From: Trichomonas vaginalis G3 | Taxonomy: Eukaryota > Parabasalia > Trichomonadida > Trichomonadidae | DNA length: 64,000 bases | NCBI RefSeq assembly: GCF_026262505.1 | Contig: NC_067207.1 | Coordinates: forward strand, 27,372,082-27,436,081 | Direction: 5' to 3' | Shown: piece after piece, positions 9,228 to 18,384 of the stretch | How positions within the stretch are numbered: position 1 is the stretch's first letter | How the letters are laid out: each line of letters opens with the position of its first letter | Notes under the pieces: generated by a model | Told to the model about the DNA's origin: nothing | Seen by the model: the letters and a program-made list of their open reading frames with translations, nothing else | Databases searched by the model: none | Program-made: the position numbers and the translations under genes

Positions 9228-10085
9228 TTACAATACAGCAATTGTAGAGTTTAAGAGTTGTGCTTCAATGTAAAGACAGTCCTTATGGTCTGGAGGTAAG
9301 AACACTGGGCAGTTATGGTCATGAGTGGAGAACATGTCTATCCAAAACTCACGATTGAAGCCAGTTAATTTATAGTATTTAGGGTTAGGAAGTGGTGTAG
9401 TTCTTGTATGACCTATGAACTCATTTTCAACGCCTTTGGCTATATTAGAGAAAAGAATAGCTTGCTTTCTATCCCAAATGCCAGGTGTTACAATCTTTGA
9501 AAATTCATTTTTCCTTGGAAGCATTGCATCATAATTGAAAACATTCTTGAAATCATCACTTGGTTCAGAGATTTGAAATCTTATACGTAATGGATTTTCT
9601 TTCTCTTTAGCGACTTCATTGAATGGTGAATATATAACAAACTGACAGTCATGTGTTCCATCTTCATTTTCATTAAATTCATAATGAAAGTCTATAAGTT
9701 GTGGCTGACTACCTTCTTCTTTCAGTTGTGCAAGAAACTCACGTAAAGGCTGTAAAGTTTGTACTTCAATGTTAAACTTTTTCTCGAACATCTCATTAAA
9801 TGAAATCATACATTGTAGCAATGTTGTATCGTCTTTAAAGTATTTGTATATGTGAATGTTTTGGGCGCTTAAAGACTGTTCGTCATTTTCTATCTCGACT
9901 TGAAGTATAAAGTCAACTTTCCTAAATGCTCTCGTAATGTACATATTTGTTATACCAATGTACTTCTCTTCATTTATGTTCACAATCCAGTCTGTTGGAA
10001 ACTTAAACGTTACTCTGTTCCCTTTTATTTTGACGTCAGGGTTTTCACTACTGAACGCAACAGATAAAGGTATTTGTCTATACAT
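9228..10085 (-). CDS. Penton-like / minor capsid candidate (type A)
   Basis: A 285-residue beta-rich protein begins MYRQIPLSVAFSS and VTFKFPTDWIVN, with EKYIGITNMYITRAFRKV and a C-terminal GFNREFWIDMFSTHDHNC. The type-B protein at 29361-30209 has the same layout (FDYPLRWL, KAIGFRRIKFVSV), so both seem to be one family. In Mavericks a minor capsid (penton) gene lies near the major capsid gene, and this one is two small genes away. No diagnostic motif proves the call. The frame looks whole; copies lie at 55478-56333 and 58951-59806. Confidence 0.5.
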   Translation of the reverse strand: MYRQIPLSVAFSSENPDVKIKGNRVTFKFPTDWIVNINEEKYIGITNMYITRAFRKVDFILQVEIENDEQSLSAQNIHIYKYFKDDTTLLQCMISFNEMFEKKFNIEVQTLQPLREFLAQLKEEGSQPQLIDFHYEFNENEDGTHDCQFVIYSPFNEVAKEKENPLRIRFQISEPSDDFKNVFNYDAMLPRKNEFSKIVTPGIWDRKQAILFSNIAKGVENEFIGHTRTTPLPNPKYYKLTGFNREFWIDMFSTHDHNCPVFLPPDHKDCLYIEAQLLNSTIAVL

Positions 10086-10109
10086 TTAGTTCCGATAAAA
10101 ATAAACCAT

Positions 10110-10370
10110 TTACTCTTTCTTTGCTTCAGCTTCTTTAGCTTTTGCTTCAGCTTCTTCTCTAGCTTTTTTCGCCAGTAGTCTTGAGTTCTTTTGTCTTCCA
10201 GCAGCTAATGCAGCAAGTTGTTTTTCACTAAGTTTTCTCTTTGGTCTCTCTGGCTTTTGTTCTTGTTTTTGTTCCTTCAGTTCGGATAAAATTTGCTCAC
10301 GAATTTCTTTCTTCAATGCTTCAACATCTATGACCCCTTGGGTCTTGTCCGTAGGGTTTGTCTGAGTCAT
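10110..10370 (-). CDS. Small basic/charged helical protein
   Basis: About 86 residues, starting MTQTNPTDKTQG, are followed by a long charged helix rich in K, E, Q and A, with KPERPKRKLSEKQLAALAAG in the middle. The ATG at 10370 is chosen because the T-rich motif (10380-10388) stands just upstream. The basic helix suggests nucleic-acid or scaffold interaction; function is unknown. Homologues lie at 55194-55453 and 59831-60090. Confidence 0.6.
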   Translation of the reverse strand: MTQTNPTDKTQGVIDVEALKKEIREQILSELKEQKQEQKPERPKRKLSEKQLAALAAGRQKNSRLLAKKAREEAEAKAKEAEAKKE

Positions 10371-10379
10371 TTGACTGCA

Positions 10380-10388
10380 GATAAAAAA
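10380..10388 (-). promoter_or_regulatory. Start-proximal TTTTTTATC motif
   Basis: Read on the minus strand this gives TTTTTTATC about 10 bases before the ATG at 10370. The same T-run-plus-AT/AC motif precedes most element genes; see the separate finding. Confidence 0.5.
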
Positions 10389-10415
10389 CAAAATTAAAAC
10401 TTTAACCGATGTAAA

Positions 10416-10849
10416 ATGAGCTTGTCAAAATCAGAGCGAGAGTCTATTATATTAAATGACGCAAGAGGAATACAACATCCTTTCTATTACGTAAGTCAGA
10501 GTAAAGATGGTAAAATATACGTAAGAAAAAGAAAGGTTCCATTAGCGAATGCAGAAAGCGACAACATTAAGGTGTATGGCAAGGGCGAAGTCCACGAAGC
10601 CCATGTTAAGCCTTCTATTCAAACTGAAAGTCAATAGAACCAGAAGAAAAGAAGCCAGATGTACTTTCAATAACGAACCAAGAGCTTATTGCAAAGTTCG
10701 TGAATTTCATTGAAAAACAAACCGAGTCAAAGAACCCTGACCCACCAGTGAAAGAAGTTGAGACAAAAGAGAATGTACAGTTCATTGAAAATGTCAAGAA
10801 ACAACTTCCACCACGAATGCCAAGAAGAAGAGTGAGAATAATGAAGTAA
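10416..10849 (+). pseudogene. Small protein with DG-turn RK motif domain (type A)
   Basis: The N-terminal ~50 residues (MSLSKSERESIILNDARG, then YYVSQSKDGKIYVRKRKVPL) match the start of the type-B protein at 23783-24367 (EKNSIIESARSG, KVTFHRNGTASISKKKQ). A linker and a basic C-terminus follow. It is broken (about one break). It is divergent from 10110-10370 and lies directly before the capsid gene, which suggests a virion or DNA-associated role, not proven. Copies lie at 54723-55148 and 60136-60565. Confidence 0.55.
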
Positions 10850-10856
10850 ATAGATA

Positions 10857-10863
10857 TTTTTAT
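10857..10863 (+). promoter_or_regulatory. Start-proximal TTTTTAT motif before the capsid gene
   Basis: TTTTTATC lies 13 bases before the capsid ATG and is kept in copy 2 (near 54715). It is the clearest example of a motif that recurs before most genes in both element types. Confidence 0.5.
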
Positions 10864-10876
10864 CTGAAGTAAATAC

Positions 10877-12452
10877 ATGCAGAACGAACAGTTAAACGAA
10901 TTTACTCCAGCAGAGCATATTCATCAGATTCGCTCATATTTCGATATCATAGACAATGCAGTTCAAATTGGTGACACTAATAGAAAATATTCTGACGCAA
11001 AGATTCCATCACAACCTGGAACTGCTAAAGATAACACATGGGTAACATTCAATCTCTCACCTCCTGGTGAAAATATGTTGGACCTTTACAATACATTCAT
11101 TACGTATAAAATGGAAGGTCAATTTATTGTAGATAAAGAAATTGGTTCAGGTTCCAATAAAACAAACCCACCAGGATTTTGGATTGGTTTCGATGACGCT
11201 TTCTATGCAGTTGCTGGATATCAAATCCTTGCAAATGGTCGTATCGTATATTCTCAAGACAACGCAAGAGAAGAAGCATATATAACTTCAAACTCACAAA
11301 CTACCGAACAAATAAAGAAAGTAGATGTTTTCTCAAAGACTCGACATGAAGATGTATGGAGTCATTCGGGAACATGCAGAACAGGACAAATTGTTAGTGG
11401 TCCAATTACAGCAGGAAAATCATTTGATTTTAAGCTTCGTTTAAGAATTCCTGTTAGAAGATTCCTTCCATTAGAAGCTATTCGATTTATTCCAGCTTTT
11501 GCAGGAAACATTCAGCTTAAAGTAAAGTTCAGTAGCGACGCCTTACAATGCACATCTATATCTGTAAATGATATCATTGCTTTCAATCCAACTCTTAAAG
11601 TTGCATTTGCTTCAGATTCAAATCCACCGACAAATAAATTTGTTCCATGGAATGAACCATTCACTATGATAACGAAGTCAGTAGAAGCTAGTGGAACAGT
11701 TACTATTACAACTGTAACCCAGCAACTATTTCGAACAAAGATGGATTTTAATGAATGTTTCATTCATCCAAAGTCATTCTCTTTAGACCCTAAATTTATT
11801 TACAGAACTTGTAGAACATTATACAAACGAGGCTTTATGTTTTCCTGTTAAAGTTATGGATTGGATTCCTATGGACGGTTCATTCTCAAAGAATACAGAT
11901 AGTTCAAGTGCAACATTTACAGCAGCTTATACGCCTATTAATGTTAAAAGTATTTGGGCACTATTTAGAAAGAAAGACAACTATTATGTTAATTTTGAGA
12001 ACCCTAAGTTTAAATATCTTCAGCTTTCCATGGGAGCTTATGGAAATATGCCTGCAGAACCTGAAAAATCATATGGACCTGTATTTTATGAAATGGTTGC
12101 GAACGCTTGCAATACAAACAATGATATGATAGGATTTAATGAAGATGTTATGAGGTCATTGGTGGATGATGGTAGTGTGGAACATAAATGGGATAGCTAT
12201 GACAACACACATTTCTTATGTGGTTTTCCAACAGAAGTGGACTTTTGCTTCCAGCAAGGTCAAACATCTATTGCTCCAATAACATACAAATTGTCTGTTA
12301 AAGGACCTATTGAACTAGCAACTGAAAATGTACCAAAGCCACTTATTGGATTTATGAGGGATTGTTGCTTTGCCATTCAGGTAAGACAGTCAGGCATCCC
12401 CATAATAAGATTAGATGACTATAACTTAGCCACGGACGACAGTGAGGAATAA
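10877..12452 (+). pseudogene. MCP: Major capsid protein (double jelly-roll type, type A)
   Basis: The span encodes about 520 residues beginning MQNEQLNEFTPAEHIHQIRS. The size, the beta-rich content with two similar-length halves, and features such as DLYNTFITYKMEGQF, RTGQIVSGPITAGKSF and LRIPVRRFLPLEAIRFIPA fit the Maverick major capsid protein. Position in a block with penton-like and small structural genes supports it. This copy has about one break; 53123-54695 is near-whole and 60592-62152 is heavily decayed. The jelly-roll assignment follows from knowledge of Polinton capsids, not from a visible motif. Confidence 0.75.
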
Positions 12453-12482
12453 AGGATGAACGTTTATTTTTAAAGTTTATAA

Positions 12483-12923
12483 ATGAGTTCTTCATCAAGC
12501 TCTCGTGAACCTTCACCATCTATGAAACAAACTTTACCAAACGATTATGGAGCACCTATTGAATATTTCTTACGAGCTGCACAATGGCAAAGAGCAGTCT
12601 CACCAAGGTTAGGTGTTCCACCAGCTCCTGTCAAAAATAGCATTTGGTCAAGTCCTTATATAAGATATGGTCTCCCACTAGGTTTGCTAGCTACAGCAGG
12701 AGCGGTTATGATGTTGAAAAGAAATAAAGCAAATGTTGTAAATAATACTGAAGTAGCTGAAGTTAAACAAACTCCGACACCTTCACAAGCAAAACCTTCA
12801 ATGACTCCTGAACCTATGGAAGTACAAACTCCTGTTCAAAAGTCAACTCCTAAACCGACTCCAACATTTAAACCAGAACCTACTCCTCAAATAAATCGTA
12901 AAACTCCTGCGTTTCCTTACTGA
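12483..12923 (+). CDS. Single-pass membrane protein with TPxP-rich tail
   Basis: A 146-residue protein has a Ser-rich start (MSSSSSSREPSPS), a YFLRAAQWQRAVSPRL segment, one transmembrane helix (YGLPLGLLATAGAVMML, ~residues 62-78) and a C-terminal tail of TPxP repeats ending NRKTPAFPY. The tail length varies between copies (52634-53092, 62180-62649) through gain or loss of Pro-Thr repeats. It lies directly after the capsid gene, so a virion membrane or capsid-associated role is plausible. The frame looks whole. Confidence 0.65.
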   Translation: MSSSSSSREPSPSMKQTLPNDYGAPIEYFLRAAQWQRAVSPRLGVPPAPVKNSIWSSPYIRYGLPLGLLATAGAVMMLKRNKANVVNNTEVAEVKQTPTPSQAKPSMTPEPMEVQTPVQKSTPKPTPTFKPEPTPQINRKTPAFPY

Positions 12924-12971
12924 AAAAATAACGTTATTTTTATTTAATATTAAAATTTTTATTTGATTGAA

Positions 12972-13208
12972 ATGACAAATAAAGTCACTGAAGCAATGAA
13001 ACAAAAGTTTTTGGTAGAATACATTAAATCAGGAGCGGTTCCAGAAGGTTTTTATGTTCATACTATGAAGGATGGTAGAGTTCAGTTTAGAAAGATAAAG
13101 CAACCATTAGATAGAGAAGGTATATTAAGGAAGATTAAACTTCATGAGGACAACATTGCTGAACTTAAGAAGAAGTTAGAAGAGTTGGAGAAAGGAAGAG
13201 AGTTATAA
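12972..13208 (+). CDS. Small KDG-motif protein with C-terminal coiled coil
   Basis: A 78-residue protein starts MTNKVTEAMKQKFLVEY, followed by GFYVHTMKDGRVQFRKIKQPL and a coiled coil (KIKLHEDNIAELKKKLEELE). The middle part resembles the YVSQSKDGKIYVRKRKVPL region of the gene at 10416, suggesting a shared small fold. The ATG at 12972 follows the TTTTTAT motif and is preferred over 12963. The frame looks whole; function unknown. Confidence 0.6.
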   Translation: MTNKVTEAMKQKFLVEYIKSGAVPEGFYVHTMKDGRVQFRKIKQPLDREGILRKIKLHEDNIAELKKKLEELEKGREL

Positions 13209-13247
13209 AGCAATGAATTCAACAGGGTGAAAAAACAGGTGAAAAAA

Positions 13248-13265
13248 GAGGTGAGATCTCACCTC
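13248..13265. repeat. GAGGTGAGATCTCACCTC palindrome
   Basis: The perfect 18-bp palindrome stands just after the stop codon of the preceding small gene and is preceded by AGGTGAAAA repeats, as in the modules at 1465 and 2415. It is kept at the matching place in copies 2 and 3. Confidence 0.8.
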
Positions 13266-13371
13266 TTCACCTAAATTTATTTTTGTGCTATGTTTTCATA
13301 CGCGTGAAGGTAGTAATATCATTAATTTTTAAGTTTATTTTTATATAATTTTTTATTTTATTTTGGATGTA

Positions 13372-13695
13372 ATGACGAAAACTATTGAGATAACAAACTA
13401 CAACGGTCATGAGTTCAAGAATTTGTTCTTCGTTCCTCGTGAAAATACATTCTATCAGATACGAGGGAGAAAAGGTAAAGTTAGTTTGAGCGTTTATGAC
13501 TACAAGCATAATGGAAAGTTTATACAAGCATATGATACAAACGGTAAGCGTGTTTCATTAGCTTGTAAAACTTACAGGTATAAACTATGACAGTGATTTT
13601 GACCTATATGAAGAAGAAAGTGAGTCAGAAGATTATGAGCTGTTTATGAAGCACAGCAATGGGAGGAGTTGCAATACTTTTGTAAGTGAGAACGT
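13372..13695 (+). pseudogene. Small right-end gene (type A)
   Basis: The protein starts MTKTIEITNYNGHEFKNLFF, with FYQIRGRKGKVSLSVYD. The copy at 63087-63455 is open for 122 residues and ends with an acidic Asp-Ser stretch and KHSNGRVAILFVSENVYFF. This copy is broken (about one break). It is always the last gene before the right terminal repeat. Function is not recognised. Confidence 0.5.
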
Positions 13696-13739
13696 TTATT
13701 TTTTTACATTAGTGAAGTCGTTTGTGAAAACGTTAGTGA

Positions 13740-13896
13740 AGTGAAGTGGTTGGCGGGTTTGTAAATATTTAAGGTTAAGTTAGTGTTGTCGTTTGTGTTG
13801 TAAAATATACGTTAACGGTTTTGTAAAGTGTCAAATTCACATATAATGGGTAAGGAGGCGCACAGTGCCTCAGTACCCTTGATATGTATACTAACT
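13740..13896. repeat. Type-A right terminal repeat
   Basis: The region shares with 63470-63613 and, inverted, with 51648-51800 the segments TGTTGTCGTTTGTGTTGTAA, a TTAACGGTTTTGTAAA motif, an imperfect dyad around GTGCC/GGCAC and the end GTATACTAACT. Read from the terminus it starts 5'-AG. Confidence 0.8.
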
Positions 13897-13909
13897 AACC
13901 TTAAACACA

Positions 13910-14595
13910 ATGACGACTAAAGCCTGTTTTGCTCTTTTGACACCAGAAGACTTTATTGTTGTGAATGGTAAAAAATACTCCTTTGAAGATACTTACTCAG
14001 ATATACCACCAACAGGTTTTGTTGACTTATTTAATACTTTAAGTACGGGTGTAACATGTGCTGCAACTAGAGCAGGTTTCATTATGTTTGGATGTCGACT
14101 GAGTTTTACTATAAACGATATGAGCTATAATACAAAACTTATTTTCTGGTTTTTACTACCAACAGTTTCCTATAACAGGAAAAGGTGTCATACAAGGAAT
14201 GTCTATTTCCATTGACATTAAGCACACCAATCTTATATATTGTTTCAAACTTAGGTTCAAAGTGTTATTCGATGTCGACAGAAACTATTATGACCAAAAG
14301 ATACTTATGCGTATAAACAATACTTTCTCTGTGGTTTGCCTATTGTTCATTCGAATGCAGAATTTTCACCTTAGTGAACTCAAACACTTTGGCAAGTATA
14401 ACGTTGACATTAGTTGACGCAAACTTTGTTCCTGTAAAACTTTTATGTCCTATGTATTTGTCAATGACGGCAGAAAGTTTCGAATTGGAAGATGCAACTG
14501 GTGAAAGTATTGTATTACAAGAACTTCAACAACAAATAGCTCAAGAACAACAAATGCAACAAATGGGAACAACAAAGTCAAGAATAAAAAAATAA
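13910..14595 (+). pseudogene. Penton-like / jelly-roll capsid candidate (type B)
   Basis: This is the near-identical partner of 40625-41304. It begins MTTKACFALLTPEDFIVVNG and has a beta-rich body and a Gln-rich tail (QQQIAQEQQMQQM). The C-terminal block ITLTLVDANFVPVKLLCPMY is reminiscent of the last strands of Polinton penton proteins. This copy has several breaks. E1 lies inserted about 13 bases before the start codon. Confidence 0.45.
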
Positions 14596-14618
14596 TATTT
14601 TTTTTTATTTTTATAAAA

Positions 14619-15856
14619 ATGTACAGAATAGATGTTTTCAGATTTTTATGACTTCCAAGCATTCAGAAATATGTGTCCATTTAGAGACTATAACAAATCA
14701 GTCGAGAATTTGAAACGTTTAGTCATTTTATGTCGACTCTGCCCCAGAATGTTATGTCATGAAAGAATGGGATGTTGTCTTTAACAAACCTAAAGCGACA
14801 ATAGTTTCAGAACAAGAATGTAGACAGAAACTTAAGAAAATAAAAGTCGTACAAGTTGGCATGAAGATGTTAGATGCTTGGGATATCTTATTGTCAAAGT
14901 TAGAAGATTTTTCAGTTCGAGGTATAAAGTTCTATACACCTTCTCCAAACTTCTATTCTATCTTCACTGGATATAAATACGAACAAGTAGAATGGAAAGA
15001 AAATGTTATAGAAGCTTGGTTAGACCATGTCAAAGAAATTATATGCAATGGAAACGAAAAGGTTTATGAGTATATCTTATGTTGGTTTGCAAACATCTTA
15101 CAACATCCAAGTGCTAAAAATGAAACTGCTCTCATTATAATTGGAAAACAAGGAACTGGTAAGAATACTTTCTTTACAGATATCTTATGCAAACTGTTAG
15201 AAGGTTATTCGAACCCTAATATGACAAACTTAGAAAAAATCTGTGGCAAGTTTAACTCCTCAATAGAGAATATGAAACTTATAGTTTGCAATGAACTTCA
15301 AAGTATAGATACAACAAAAGTTTTGAACTCAGATGCTTTGAAGAGTCTTATAACAGACAAAGTTGGAGTTGTTGAAAGAAAGTATAAAGACCAAAGAGTT
15401 TGTGAAAATGTTGCAAACTTCATTATGGTTTCAAACAATGCTGTTCCGATGAAGTTAGAAAGTTCTGACAGAAGATATGTAGTTGTCAGAACGTCAGATT
15501 CTCATATGCAAGATACAGAATATTTTGACGACTTAGCAGAAACTTTGACATCTGACTTTTACAACCACTTGTTCTCATATTTCATGACATTAGATATTTC
15601 AAAGTTCAATCCAAGACAAATTCCACATACCGAAGAGAGACAAACATTGTTAGAAGCAAACAAGAGTGTATATGAACTGTTCATAGAAGAAAGCGACTTT
15701 GAGTGTTTATATGAAAAGTCTTTATATGATGAATATAAACAATATTGTCAAGAATATGGTTATATGGCAGCTTCTAAACGTACATTCTTGGCAAATGTCA
15801 AAAGTATTTTAGACGTACAGAATGGTGTATATACAAAGAAAAATTTTTCTGAGTAA
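14619..15856 (+). pseudogene. Superfamily 3 helicase (D5-like), type B
   Basis: The protein of about 410 residues has an N-terminal region (MYRIDVSDFYDFQAFRN) and a C-terminal SF3 AAA+ core: GKQGTGKN (Walker A), LIVCNELQ (Walker B), FIMVSNN (motif C/sensor) and SSDRRYVVVRTSD. SF3 helicases unwind DNA at viral origins, commonly next to a primase or PolB. The C-terminal ~75 residues (YDEYKQYCQEYGYMAASKRT) look like the winged-helix D5 C-terminal domain. The gene is broken in about one place near the start; a partner lies at 41336-42568. Confidence 0.88.
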
Positions 15857-15873
15857 ATTTTAAAAAAAATATT

Positions 15874-15880
15874 TTTTTAT
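15874..15880 (+). promoter_or_regulatory. Start-proximal TTTTTAT motif
   Basis: TTTTTATCCGA stands 13 bases before the ATG at 15894 and at the same place before 42605 in E3. Confidence 0.45.
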
Positions 15881-15893
15881 CCGATAGAAAAAG

Positions 15894-16313
15894 ATGGCAA
15901 AATTCATCTCAGTAAATAAATACATGACAGAAGTCAAAGATAAGTTAGCTCCATTCACATATTTGAATGTTTACTTCTACCATTTTGAAAAGTCTTCATT
16001 CAGCAAAGTTTGGAACATCGAACCAGTTAAGTTTGCTATTGTGACTAAAAATGGTGCGAAATTTGAAGACTTAGACATAGAAGGTTTGTTAACAGTCAAA
16101 GAAAGTTTTGACAGAAGGTTCTCAAACCTTAAAGAAGGCAAAGCATACAAACTTGTTATACCTTATGAACCAAAGAAGACAGACGACTATGAATATTATG
16201 AGTCTAAAGTTGTAGAAGTTCAAGGTAAATTGGGTAAAAAGATTTTAGAGTCTAAGCCAGTGTTTACTCCTAAAGAGGAAGAGAACATTGACATTGACCC
16301 AGAAATGTTCTAA
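15894..16313 (+). CDS. Acidic-tailed replication-associated protein (type B)
   Basis: A 139-residue, probably beta-rich protein starts MAKFISVNKYMTEVKDKL and ends with the acidic tail EEENIDIDPEMF. It lies 37 bases after the helicase, on the same strand. The tail resembles the hydrophobic-tipped acidic tails of ssDNA-binding proteins and that of 4810-5283. An OB-fold SSB role is a reasonable guess, unproven. The frame looks whole, as is the partner at 42605-43024 (over 90% identical by eye). Confidence 0.6.
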   Translation: MAKFISVNKYMTEVKDKLAPFTYLNVYFYHFEKSSFSKVWNIEPVKFAIVTKNGAKFEDLDIEGLLTVKESFDRRFSNLKEGKAYKLVIPYEPKKTDDYEYYESKVVEVQGKLGKKILESKPVFTPKEEENIDIDPEMF

Positions 16314-16329
16314 AAATAAAATTTTATTT

Positions 16330-16779
16330 TTACATGTCAAATTTCTTTTTCTCTGGAACTGGTTCAGGTTCTTTCTTCTCTTCTACTTTTTTTCTTTCTT
16401 TTCTTTCTTCTTCTTCTCTGGTGGAGATATGTCAAATTTCTCCGAACCATATTTCTGTAAAAGTTCTTTGTCCTTTAATAGCTCATCTATTCTGTTTTCT
16501 ATTTCATCTTCAAGAGCACCGCATGTGTCTTCTTTGCATTCTAAGAACTTTTGTTGGACTTCATCTTTCCAATCGGCGTCATCTCTGTCAACAAGTCTGT
16601 CATTGACAAATTTTAAGACTGCTCTTTGTAATGTTTTATGGTTCTTGTTCATATTCCCAGAAACAGAACTTTAGAACAAATTCACCTTTCTTGTTTACAC
16701 TATGTAAGATTTTATGGTCGACAGATGTTTTGCTGTCAAAAAGTTTGTCTCGAATATAGATAGCGAAATCGCTAGACAT
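16330..16779 (-). pseudogene. Small protein with Lys/Glu-rich tail (type B)
   Basis: The partner at 43041-43490 is open for 149 residues: MSSDFAIYIRDKLFDSKTS at the start, then DKNHKTLSREVLKFVNDRLV, a helical acidic middle and a strongly basic EKKKREKKEKK tail ending in KKFDM. This copy is broken in about two places. It is convergent with 15894 and divergent from the ATPase. Function is not recognised; the basic tail suggests DNA or nuclear localisation. Confidence 0.5.
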
Positions 16780-16815
16780 TTTCTAAAAGATAAAAATTTT
16801 AATTTTTCTAAAAAT

Positions 16816-17688
16816 ATGTTAGAAAAAAAGTTTGCTGACATTGACAAGAAATTGAGAATGTTTTAAATAAGAACAAGAGGAAGTTAGAAAATGCTCAGAT
16901 AAAGCCTATACATGACAAGTTCTTATTTGCTCAGAATGGTATAACAGGTCTAATTGCACCACCTGGGTCTGGTAAGACTTTCACTTATCTTAAAATGGCT
17001 GCACAACAACAAGAACTAGATGAGAAGAACCCATTCTATGAGTTAGTGTATTTGTTCGACTTCTGGTCAATTTGACCAAACCGTCAATTCGTTCAAAGAT
17101 ATTATAAAGAAGTCTAAGTTAGTATGTATAAAGGATACTGAGTTGTTAGATTGGATAAAGAAGTACCAAAGAAGAGTTTTGAAGTATAATGCTATAAATG
17201 AGTATATAAATTCTAAGTTTAAAGACCCAAATGAGGAAATGCAGAGAATATTAGAGAAGAAACACTTCGGAAACAAACAGAAAGAGATAGAATACATTTC
17301 GAAGAAATTGCAATCTTACGATTGGAAGACATACCCTCATAGGTGTCTTCTTATCTTAGATGACTTTGCTTCTCATCCTTTGTTAAAGAATAGAGAACAA
17401 GATATGTGTCGAATTCTTAAGAAGCTCAGACACTTTAACATCTCTGTTGTCATTTGTGTACAGACAGCAAAGAGTTTAAGTAAGGATGTTAAAAGAATAC
17501 TTACTGACATAATACTTTTCCCCGGATTGTCCGAAGACGATTTCATGGAACTTATGAAAGAGTCCATGGCAGGTAAGTTTGACAGACATGAACTATGGGA
17601 GAAGTACAAAGTCATACAAGACCCTCATACTTCTTTCAGAATTCATATCTACGCAAACAAAGTTCAAATTGTAAAAAGTCAAGCTTGA
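16816..17688 (+). pseudogene. A32-like genome-packaging ATPase (FtsK/HerA type)
   Basis: LIAPPGSGKTFT is a Walker A motif and CLLILDDFASH a Walker B motif, followed by a sensor-like VVICVQTA strand and a RxL..IILFPGLSEDD block. The length of about 290 residues and the layout fit the packaging ATPases of Mavericks, virophages and NCLDV (A32 type), which drive DNA into capsids. The gene has about two breaks; a partner is at 43527-44401. Confidence 0.85.
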
Positions 17689-17707
17689 AAAATCTAAGTG
17701 TTTAGTC

Positions 17708-17887
17708 TTAGTAAGATGGTAGCTTCTTAAAGCATATGCCGTCCTTGAGTTTTAGGTACGTGAAGAGAAGTACAATGAATTCAATTACGAGTACAATTGC
17801 AATGACAACTAAGGCAACTATTTTTGTCTTTTGCCAGCAAAGGTACTTCTTCTCTTCCAATGGTTCGGCAGAACTATACTCACTCAT
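17708..17887 (-). CDS. Small single-pass membrane protein
   Basis: A 59-residue product starts MSEYSSAEPLEEKKYLCW, then a transmembrane helix (IVALVVIAIVLVIEFIVLLF) and a short basic tail. It is divergent from the next small gene. No homologue is in this window. The ATG at 17887 is preferred to 17899 because the upstream codons overlap the leader. It could be a virion membrane or host-interaction protein; unknown. Confidence 0.45.
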   Translation of the reverse strand: MSEYSSAEPLEEKKYLCWQKTKIVALVVIAIVLVIEFIVLLFTYLKLKDGICFKKLPSY

Positions 17888-17931
17888 GAGAAATGCCAAA
17901 ACGGTTTAATAGAAAAAGTGTCATTTTTTTC

Positions 17932-18120
17932 ATGTCCGAAGACTCGAAGGTGCAACACTTCCAAAATACCGACGAACTCAGAAGAGCAGCATGGCAGTAT
18001 GTTCTTGACAACTTCTTTGAGTTCTCCAGGTACACCTTGGAAAATGCTGAAGAACTCCGACACAGAGAATTTGGAGAAATTGCACTCCAATACTACCTTG
18101 ACAAACAAAGGGTAAATTAA
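17932..18120 (+). CDS. Small helical protein
   Basis: A 62-residue product starts MSEDSKVQHFQNTDELRR and is helical and charged (YVLDNFFEFSRYTLENAEEL). The start at 17932 follows a T-rich CATTTTTTTC leader shared with neighbours. It forms a run of small same-strand genes with 18156. No family is recognised. Confidence 0.45.
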   Translation: MSEDSKVQHFQNTDELRRAAWQYVLDNFFEFSRYTLENAEELRHREFGEIALQYYLDKQRVN

Positions 18121-18155
18121 GACTAAAAACTTAACGTTTAAAAAGTGACATTTTT

Positions 18156-18356
18156 ATGAGCTCCGAGTCACCGAGAAAACTTGGTCAGATGTTAGCAGCT
18201 TACTTCCCTGAGGAGGATGGAAGCGTTACATACATCAGGTTCAAAAACAACGAACCTGGAATTGCGTACCAAATTCGCAATTACATGACCATGGAAGAGT
18301 ACGAAAGGTTTCTACAAGAGAAACCAGCTCTAAACAACTCAGAAAAGAAAGAGTAA
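18156..18356 (+). CDS. Small protein, unrecognised
   Basis: A 66-residue product, MSSESPRKLGQMLAAYFPEE, then GSVTYIRFKNNEPGIAYQI and a charged tail. The leader AAAGTGACATTTTTATG matches the leader type of this cluster. No domain is recognised. Confidence 0.45.
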   Translation: MSSESPRKLGQMLAAYFPEEDGSVTYIRFKNNEPGIAYQIRNYMTMEEYERFLQEKPALNNSEKKE

Positions 18357-18384
18357 AAAGTTTAATTCGTAATTGTTTATTTTT

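Larger units (their letters stand above)
1..13896 (+). mobile_element. Maverick/Polinton, type A, copy 1 (E1; left part outside window)
   Basis: The block holds an integrase tail, PolB, penton-like and major capsid genes typical of Maverick/Polinton elements. The right end is placed at 13896 because the terminal sequence GTATACTAACT is shared with the end at 63613, where host ankyrin sequence begins; read outward-in it starts with 5'-AG, as known for Polintons. Flanking DNA from 13897 is type-B Maverick sequence that runs uninterrupted at 40612 in E3. The element carries a handful of breaks, in PolB, the capsid gene and small genes, and looks young because other copies in the window are nearly identical. 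Confidence 0.9.

Noticed and set aside
16288-16674. Phe/Ser-rich plus-strand frame
   Set aside because: Antisense of the Lys/Glu-rich tail gene at 16330-16779.
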